Shown here in pieces: positions 6,241 to 10,301 of a stretch of DNA of 10,301 nucleotides. Each line of letters begins with the position of its first letter. Position 1 is the first letter of the stretch. The position numbers were made by a program, and so were the translations under genes. The notes beneath the pieces are model-generated. The model was not told the DNA's origin and did no database searches. It saw only the letters and a list, made by a program, of their open reading frames with translations. Source of the stretch: a bacterium (GTDB taxonomy: Bacteria > SZUA-79 > Acidulodesulfobacterales > Acidulodesulfobacteraceae); the NCBI GenBank assembly GCA_021803845.1, contig JAJZLA010000031.1, positions 1 through 10,301 of the forward strand. Reading direction: 5' to 3'.

Positions 6241-7656
6241 TTAAATATAATTTTTGAATTCTGTTATTGTTTTACTAATTTTATCGAAATATGAAATTGA
6301 TTTTTTATGTGAACCTATTAGGATTTCAGTGGTGCTTCCTTCCCCGCTTTCCGAAGGATAAATTTTCATCCGGAGCGTTTTATGGTTAAAGTAAAAAGAA
6401 AAGAATAATGAAATAATCATAAGGATGGAACCTATCCAAATGATCCATGTGTACGAGTTTTTGGCTATTTCCAGACCGCTGTAATAATATACTTTCACTC
6501 CCGTAAATATGAAGGCAAGCCTTTTATTGTACGTAGCAAATATTAAAGGAAACTTATGTGTCTTCGTTATGCCGGGATGTTCGAAAAAATCGATATTTTT
6601 CAGGTGTTTTTTGTTTTTATATAGAGATATATAAAAAGGAATTTTATATGGACCCGGGTGCTCTAAAGAACTAAATTTAAATTCCAATCCTTTTATTCCC
6701 GTATCGTATAATGTTCCCGGTTCGGCGAAGACCGTATGCTTCTCGTAACGGGCACTCTTTAAATTTATTAAAAGCAATCTTGCTGCCGAAGGCAGATAAT
6801 GCCCGTAGCTTACCTGATAGATAGTGAGGCCGTCATATGTAAGGGGATGGTTTACCCGTATTGATTTTGTCAGGACTATTTTATTTTTTTTAATTATGCT
6901 TAGTTGGCTGATATACGCCTTGGGCATCCCGTCTTTGTAGTACTTTGTCGTATATTTATCAAGCTTTATTCTGAAGGGTAATTTGACGGGTTTGCCATTT
7001 CTGTTTTGATTGCTCTGCAAGTATGAATAATTAGTCGATAATCCTTCGTTTATATCTACATACGACCTGAATCCGTGAGTAATATTTAAAATTACGCCGA
7101 ATATTATAACTATTATGGCTAAATGAACTGCATAAGGAGCTAGTCGAAATATCCCATTTTTAGAAAAATACAGCTCAAATCTTCCGCCGCTGGATTTTTC
7201 TTTAGGCTCGCCGAATTCCTTTGAAAATATATTTTTTGATATAGACAGTATTTCACTCTGGTTTTTTAAAGAATTAAGGCTATAATATTTTGTCTTTTTA
7301 GATTTCTTTCCTTCGGCACTGTTTGGGGCAATGTTTGGAAACGACGGGTCAGGGTCAAAGATAATTTTAAGGGTGTTGGGTATCCTATCTACGGAACACA
7401 CAATTAAATTAACGGCAAACAAGCCGCCTAAGGCTACGAAATACCAAGAATGATAAACATTTAAAAAGCCTAAGCCGTAAAGTACATTAAAAAAAAATGG
7501 GCCATACGCCGTTTTATATACCACTAAGGGTTCACCCTGCTCTATTATAGTGCCTATTATCGATACTGCCGAAATTAAAATGAATAAAACCATAGCTAAT
7601 CTAACGGAAGAAAAAAGCTTTTTTAGTTTTAATAAAATGACAATTATAAGTTTCAT
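6241..7656 (-). CDS. resB: ResB-family cytochrome c biogenesis protein
   Basis: Membrane component of the system II cytochrome c synthetase; with CcsA it moves haem to the outer face and holds the apocytochrome for thioether bond formation. Three N-terminal-half helices are visible (about 15-37, 70-90 and 172-191) with the conserved SVRLAMVLFILISAVSIIGT start. Then comes a large extracytoplasmic domain (about 200-400), then a last helix around 403-424 (WIIWIGSILMIISLFF). H178 in APYAVHLAIIVI is at the expected position of a conserved ResB histidine. The ATG at 7656 follows a GGGGTG ribosome site. It ends 19 bp before ccsA and begins 38 bp after the thioredoxin gene, giving the resA-resB-resC order familiar from Bacillus. 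At 471 residues it is of usual length. No damage seen. Confidence 0.93.
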   Translation of the reverse strand: MKLIIVILLKLKKLFSSVRLAMVLFILISAVSIIGTIIEQGEPLVVYKTAYGPFFFNVLYGLGFLNVYHSWYFVALGGLFAVNLIVCSVDRIPNTLKIIFDPDPSFPNIAPNSAEGKKSKKTKYYSLNSLKNQSEILSISKNIFSKEFGEPKEKSSGGRFELYFSKNGIFRLAPYAVHLAIIVIIFGVILNITHGFRSYVDINEGLSTNYSYLQSNQNRNGKPVKLPFRIKLDKYTTKYYKDGMPKAYISQLSIIKKNKIVLTKSIRVNHPLTYDGLTIYQVSYGHYLPSAARLLLINLKSARYEKHTVFAEPGTLYDTGIKGLEFKFSSLEHPGPYKIPFYISLYKNKKHLKNIDFFEHPGITKTHKFPLIFATYNKRLAFIFTGVKVYYYSGLEIAKNSYTWIIWIGSILMIISLFFSFYFNHKTLRMKIYPSESGEGSTTEILIGSHKKSISYFDKISKTITEFKNYI

Positions 7657-7694
7657 GTATCACCCCGGTTTTTAGTTGTTGGATTGTATTTATA

Positions 7695-8249
7695 TTATTT
7701 GTTGATTTTATTAAACTCACTGTTTAAAAAACCCGGCGGCAATTCCCCCGTAAAATGAGCAACAATAGCCCCTTTTCTGTTTATAATGAAGGATTGCGGT
7801 ATCTCATAAATATTACCGTAAGCCTTCGATATAGCGCGGGTAGCCATTCCAACCGGATATGTAATAATTCCTCCTTTAAAAGTCTTTATAAAATCAAGTA
7901 CTGCCGCCGGTCCGCTGTTATTAACGGAAAGACCGAAAATAACGAAGCCATCTTTTTTATACAATTTATAAAATCTCTCAAGCCGCGGCATTTCAGCTCT
8001 ACATGGCGGACACCACGTAGCCCAAAAATTAATAAGAATAATCTTCCCTCTGAATTTTTTTAAGGATAATGTCATCCCGGGGTAATTTATGCTTTTAACG
8101 GAAAATTGGGGCGCTATTGCCGCCACTCCTGTTTTGTCAGCCCTCGTTGTCTTCTCCGAATCATACAATTTAATCGCCAAGATGACAATGACAATAACGG
8201 ATACCGCAAAAAATGATATTTTAATTATTCGTTTATATTTTTTATTCAT
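7695..8249 (-). CDS. resA: Membrane-anchored TlpA/ResA-like thiol-disulfide oxidoreductase
   Basis: Extracytoplasmic thioredoxin-fold protein that in this context most likely reduces the CXXCH cysteines of apocytochrome c before haem attachment. I place the start at the ATG at 8249, giving 184 residues. It has a strong ribosome site (AAGGAG, 8256-8261) six bases upstream, whereas extending the frame to 8330 adds 27 residues with no ribosome site. The N-terminus is a signal anchor (KKYKRIIK, then a helix at 11-27). The thioredoxin domain has FWATWCPPC with active-site C80 and C83, and the cis-proline motif EIPQSF (P151). It is first in the operon with resB and ccsA. The dithiol CPPC and the neighbours favour a ResA/CcmG role over a general TlpA one; the symbol is by context. 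Confidence 0.88.
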   Translation of the reverse strand: MNKKYKRIIKISFFAVSVIVIVILAIKLYDSEKTTRADKTGVAAIAPQFSVKSINYPGMTLSLKKFRGKIILINFWATWCPPCRAEMPRLERFYKLYKKDGFVIFGLSVNNSGPAAVLDFIKTFKGGIITYPVGMATRAISKAYGNIYEIPQSFIINRKGAIVAHFTGELPPGFLNSEFNKINK

Positions 8250-8274
8250 TCTGAACTCCTTCGTACACTTTATT

Positions 8275-8303
8275 TTTATATGTTTGCTTGAGCCGAGCGT
8301 AAA
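8275..8303 (-). promoter_or_regulatory. Candidate promoter of the resA-resB-ccsA operon
   Basis: On the minus strand, TTTACG (8298-8303) and TATAAA (8275-8280) are 17 bp apart, with predicted start near 8268 and a short leader of about 19 bases to the ATG at 8249. It lies in the 161-bp gap between the operon and the gene at 8411. Confidence 0.45.
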
Positions 8304-8402
8304 CCATCTATACATGGTCGGCAGAGACATACGGTATAAAAAGCCCGTCTATCTCCCGCTGGAAACGTTTGGCAACACATACGATATTTTTATGTTTATG
8401 TC

Positions 8403-8416
8403 GTATAAAATTATAC
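8403..8416 (-). terminator. AT palindrome at the stop of the 8411-8812 gene
   Basis: GTATAA-AA-TTATAC is a perfect 14-bp palindrome overlapping the stop codon at 8411-8413. It is a weak, G:C-poor stem without a clear T-tract; a terminator role is only possible. Confidence 0.2.
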
Positions 8417-8812
8417 TATGAGAGATTTTGGAGGGTGGTTTATCGAAAGTACCAGAAGTTTTTGGACAAAGATATATAACAAAAAGATAAACACAAAAAA
8501 GGCGGCTATTTTTTTAAACGGAGTAAATATATTCGTAAGTATATTTTGACATTCCATGCCGCATGCAGAGACAATTCGATGCGAATGCCATCCGTTTAGA
8601 CCAAACAATGCATAAAACGAAGAATTTTTAAATGTCGATGCATTCTGCACTGCAGCGGCTGATTTCCCGGAATAACGCAACCCTATGAAAGAACCCATGT
8701 TTGGAGACACATACCCAGCGTAACCGGCATCATTTACGCACACAAAATAAAAAACCATAACCAAGAAAGATAAAATGAAAAACACATAGCGCAAATCTTT
8801 TTTAAAAAGCAA
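8411..8812 (-). CDS. Unrecognised small two-helix membrane protein with DAGY, ECQN and HPP motifs
   Basis: I do not recognise this 133-residue family. A basic N-terminus (KKDLR) leads into a helix at about 9-26, followed by NDAGY. A soluble loop of about 70 residues contains HSH and the cysteine pair in CGMECQN, followed by a second helix (about 100-122) and the C-terminal motif NHPPKS. The TTG start is supported by a consensus AAGGAGG ribosome site (8821-8827) with 8-base spacing. The protein shares FV-x-DAGY, a C-x2/3-C-Q-N motif and HPP-basic-S with the divergent gene at 9065, and the lengths match, so they are distant paralogues. Paired cysteines plus histidines between two helices suggest metal or redox chemistry outside the cytoplasm. 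The layout loosely recalls small envelope proteins such as DUF2946/CopL, but that is a guess. It lies upstream of the cytochrome c operon on the same strand. Confidence 0.75.
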   Translation of the reverse strand: MLFKKDLRYVFFILSFLVMVFYFVCVNDAGYAGYVSPNMGSFIGLRYSGKSAAAVQNASTFKNSSFYALFGLNGWHSHRIVSACGMECQNILTNIFTPFKKIAAFFVFIFLLYIFVQKLLVLSINHPPKSLIV

Positions 8813-8866
8813 ACCCGCCGCCTCCTTCTTTGCCAGAATGTATCTTTTTCACTGCAATTCTGATCA

Positions 8867-8895
8867 ATACTACCATAAAAAAATGGTGGCGTCAA
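8867..8895 (-). promoter_or_regulatory. Promoter of the 8411-8812 gene with a spacer inverted repeat
   Basis: On the minus strand, TTGACG (8890-8895) and TAGTAT (8867-8872) are 17 bp apart; transcription would begin near 8860, about 48 bases before the TTG start. ACCAT (8872-8876) and ATGGT (8883-8887) form an inverted repeat with a 6-base gap inside the spacer, a position where a regulator could bind. Confidence 0.5.
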
Positions 8896-8899
8896 GCCT

Positions 8900-8947
8900 C
8901 ATGAACAGCCACATGAACAGAATTTTTAGAGGAATTTTTAGAGGCTC
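8900..8947. repeat. Two adjacent 12-bp tandem duplications
   Basis: CATGAACAG recurs at 8900 and 8912 (12-bp step), then GAATTTTTAGAG is perfectly repeated at 8920-8931 and 8932-8943. The two duplications share the same 12-bp period and lie in the divergent intergenic region between the paired membrane-protein genes. No other gene is seen in 8813-9064. Confidence 0.75.
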
Positions 8948-9064
8948 AATAAATAGACGTACAAACATTATATAAACCCTATAACCACCCTCATTCTACG
9001 TCACATCGACATACGATTTATGATGCCTATAGAATTTTTTTGCCCTATAGTGTATAATATGCAC

Positions 9065-9472
9065 ATGAAGAGTTTTATCACGGGTAGAAAATGCGGTTTT
9101 TTGCTGTTCTTTTTACTGGCGTTCACCGCGGTTTTTTACCTGACTTTTGTTACCGATGCAGGATATCTTTTAGGTATCCCTCTTACTATGAACGTAGCTA
9201 AGAGCGGCGTACATATGCGCGCCGGCGACAGGGCTTTAAACGAAAAGGCAATGACGGGTAACGGACATTTCTATGAACAGGGGCGTAATGCGCAGATAAA
9301 TGCGTCGTCGTCCTATGTTGTTTGTCTGGAATGCCAGAATGTTCCCGCATCCCGCAGACGAGCAGTAGTGAGAAATCGTAAATTCTTCATGTATGTTCCG
9401 CTCGCCCGACTCCTATATTTTGGGCAAGTCTATCATAATATTTTCCATCCACCAAGGTCTGCATCCGCGTAG
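9065..9472 (+). CDS. Unrecognised small membrane protein, divergent paralogue of the 8411-8812 gene
   Basis: Family not recognised. From the ATG at 9065 the product is 135 residues: basic start (MKSFITGRK), helix at about 11-29, then TDAGY, a loop of about 70 residues containing VCLECQN, a run of arginines (SRRRAVVRNRK), a second hydrophobic stretch (FFMYVPLARLLYFG) and NIFHPPRS near the end. Start choice: the frame opens further at 9020 and 9059, but the spacing from 9065 to DAGY matches the paralogue (30 against 27 residues) and the total length does too. No ribosome site is visible for any of these starts. The shared motifs and divergent arrangement suggest two paralogues from an old duplication, now very different. 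It precedes a metal chaperone gene on the same strand, hinting at metal handling; function otherwise unknown. Confidence 0.65.
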   Translation: MKSFITGRKCGFLLFFLLAFTAVFYLTFVTDAGYLLGIPLTMNVAKSGVHMRAGDRALNEKAMTGNGHFYEQGRNAQINASSSYVVCLECQNVPASRRRAVVRNRKFFMYVPLARLLYFGQVYHNIFHPPRSASA

Positions 9473-9605
9473 TCGGGACGGTTTCGTCTGTTGTTATCGG
9501 CTGAGTGTTAACTTTATTTGCGGACAATTAAAAAAGGTAACAAAACAACAGTACAGTACAAATAACGGGACGACTGTTCAATATGCTCTATAACTATATC
9601 ACTTA

Positions 9606-9785
9606 ATTGGAGGTAACTTTAAATGAAAAATGAAAAAATAGATGTTTACGGAATGACCTGCGAGCACTGCGTAAAAACGGTAACAAAAGCTATATCCTCG
9701 CTTAAGGGGGTAGATTCGGTTAATGTAAACCTCAAGGGAGAGTACGCCGATGTTACATACGACGATAGCGTAGTAGGCGCGGCCG
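9606..9785 (+). repeat. Direct repeat, copy 1 (180 bp: ribosome site plus start of HMA gene)
   Basis: Bases 9606-9785 recur at 10083-10262 with only three substitutions. It begins at ATTGGAGG just before the ribosome site and ends at GCGGCCG inside the gene. Two substitutions are silent and one is a conservative Val-to-Leu change. Confidence 0.97.
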
Positions 9786-9874
9786 AAATAAAAAAAGCAG
9801 TGAAAGACGCAGGATATGACACCGAGAAGTCCGCGCACGCAGGACATGGCGGAATGAAAGGCGGCTGCTGTTAA
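9623..9874 (+). CDS. HMA-domain metal chaperone (CopZ/MerP-like)
   Basis: Small cytoplasmic soft-metal carrier, most likely for Cu(I), that in known systems hands metal to a P-type ATPase or a regulator. The 83-residue protein is one ferredoxin-like HMA domain with metal-binding cysteines C13 and C16 in GMTCEHC. The domain follows the usual beta-alpha-beta-beta-alpha-beta pattern: KIDVYG, VKTVTKAISSL, VDSVNVNL, YADVTYD, and a helix IKKAVKDAGYD. A short extra tail, AHAGHGGMKGGCC, adds two histidines and a cysteine pair, which could be an additional metal site. The ATG follows the strong ribosome site TTGGAGG with good spacing. There is no signal peptide. No copper ATPase is in the window. MerP-like mercury carriage is less likely because no mer genes are seen. 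The 150 bp before the gene (9473-9622) holds no other gene and no clear copper-regulator site. Confidence 0.93.
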   Translation: MKNEKIDVYGMTCEHCVKTVTKAISSLKGVDSVNVNLKGEYADVTYDDSVVGAAEIKKAVKDAGYDTEKSAHAGHGGMKGGCC

Positions 9875-9888
9875 AAACGCGCAAAAAT

Positions 9889-9934
9889 AGTCTGTACTCT
9901 ATTAACGCGTGAGATTGTCCGTGGAAATGGCCGC
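9889..9934. repeat. Inverted repeat, left arm (46 bp)
   Basis: Bases 9889-9934 are the reverse complement of 10256-10301, with one mismatch (9928 against 10262). The right arm ends exactly at the last base of the window, so the repeat may continue beyond it. Confidence 0.97.
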
Positions 9935-9982
9935 TGTAAAAACACATCGGCTCGATTAATAATATTATGAACGTCCCTGATA

Positions 9983-10028
9983 GTATTTTCGCTCCGCGCT
10001 GACTGAAAAAGTGACGGAGCGGAAATAC
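9983..10028. other. 14-bp hairpin between the two HMA copies
   Basis: Bases 9983-9996 pair with 10015-10028 across an 18-base loop: 13 Watson-Crick pairs and one G-U wobble, with a core of CGCTCCG against CGGAGCG. It is followed by no T-tract, so it is not a standard terminator. It could be a leader hairpin for the second copy or an element remnant. The rest of 9875-10099 shows no gene. Confidence 0.6.
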
Positions 10029-10082
10029 CGCATTTGCATCAAATAAAGCTTTTTGCATGTAGTCTTATTTTGCAACGGTGAC

Positions 10083-10262
10083 ATTGGAGGTAACTTTAAA
10101 TGAAAAATGAAAAAATAGATGTTTACGGAATGACCTGCGAGCACTGCGTAAAAACGGTAACAAAAGCTATATCCTCGCTTAAGGGGGTAGATTCGGTTAA
10201 TGTAAACCTCAAGGGAGAGTACGCCGATGTAACATACGACGATAGCTTAGTAGGTGCGGCCG
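10083..10262 (+). repeat. Direct repeat, copy 2 (180 bp)
   Basis: Matches 9606-9785 with three substitutions, offset by 477 bp. Upstream of 10083 and downstream of 10262 the two contexts differ completely. Confidence 0.97.
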
Positions 10263-10288
10263 TTTCCACGGACAATCTCACGCGTTAA
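10100..10288 (+). pseudogene. Truncated duplicate of the HMA chaperone, fused to inverted spacer sequence
   Basis: The first 54 codons copy the gene at 9623, including the ribosome site and the GMTCEHC metal site. At GCGGCCG (10256-10262) the sequence switches to the reverse complement of the spacer downstream of copy 1. The frame then reads VSTDNLTR and stops at 10286-10288, giving 62 residues. It lacks the second helix, the last beta strand and the His/Cys tail, so a stable HMA fold is unlikely. It could instead be an assembly or amplification chimera rather than a real gene. Confidence 0.85.
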
Positions 10289-10301
10289 TAGAGTACAGAC
10301 T
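10256..10301. repeat. Inverted repeat, right arm (46 bp, to window end)
   Basis: Reverse complement of 9889-9934. From 10263 to the window end it is perfect (39 bp); the first six bases, GCGGCC, are shared with the direct repeat and mark the junction. Confidence 0.97.

Noticed and set aside
8250..8330. N-terminal extension of the TlpA/ResA protein to 8330
   Set aside because: A strong AAGGAG site and a signal anchor point to the ATG at 8249, and the predicted promoter lies within the extension.
9053..9061. TATAAT at 9053-9058 as the -10 of a leaderless transcript for the 9065 gene
   Set aside because: No acceptable -35 is found 16-18 bp upstream (TAGAAT only), and AT-rich chance matches are common.
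9020..9064. Upstream starts at 9020 and 9059 for the membrane-protein gene
   Set aside because: No ribosome site, and the extra residues break the length match with the divergent paralogue.
9393..9593. Plus-strand 66-codon frame after the 9065 gene
   Set aside because: Overlaps the end of the 9065 gene, has no ribosome site and no recognisable motif.
9473..9622. Copper-regulator operator (CueR, CsoR or CopY type) ahead of the HMA gene
   Set aside because: I could find no site with the dyad and spacing expected of these regulators; GTACAGTAC-like sequence alone is not enough.
9935..10255. Phase-variable invertible segment between the 46-bp inverted repeats
   Set aside because: Flipping it would not change the coding outcome, because the stop of the fused copy lies within the repeat arm. 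No recombinase or promoter logic is seen.
1..10301. CRISPR array, tRNA or rRNA genes
   Set aside because: No regularly spaced repeats of the right size and no recognisable tRNA or rRNA sequence were found on reading both strands.

Overview
This is an AT-rich bacterial window, read from sequence alone. Organism: a Gram-negative, probably anaerobic or microaerophilic bacterium. The evidence is an NtrY/NtrX-type two-component pair and a system II (Res/Ccs) cytochrome c maturation operon. The mix would fit a deltaproteobacteria-like (Desulfobacterota or related) lineage, but I cannot name a taxon with confidence.

Left part (1-3388): an ntrY-like membrane histidine kinase, whose start lies at or beyond the left edge, is followed 32 bp later by its partner ntrX, a full sigma-54-dependent response regulator. 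The kinase has an unusually short extracytoplasmic sensor.

Middle (3389-5342): an accessory island of debris and a toxin-antitoxin module. A C-terminal fragment of an IS1634/IS4-type transposase lies on the minus strand and a second, different fragment lies on the plus strand. Between them is an MNT-HEPN (mntA-hepT, type VII) pair with a good sigma-70-type promoter. The HEPN gene carries a one-base frameshift that removes its last 19 or so codons. A small Fis-type helix-turn-helix frame without a start codon abuts the second transposase fragment. A 13-bp inverted repeat closes the island.

Right-centre (5343-8249, minus strand): a three-gene operon transcribed right to left, a TlpA/ResA-like thioredoxin, then ResB, then CcsA (ResC). 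Together these keep apocytochrome cysteines reduced, move haem across the membrane and attach it. A plausible promoter lies just upstream of the first gene.

Right end (8411-10301): two divergent genes of matched length (133 and 135 codons) encode small two-helix membrane proteins that share DAGY, ECQN and HPP motifs. I do not recognise the family. They are followed by an HMA-domain metal chaperone (CopZ/MerP-like, GMTCEHC). That gene is then partly duplicated 477 bp downstream, and the second copy runs into an inverted copy of the intervening spacer. This foldback reaches the last base of the window. It is either a real rearrangement or an amplification/assembly chimera at a contig end. The neighbourhood suggests metal (copper?) and cytochrome handling in the cell envelope, but that link is inferred from gene order only.
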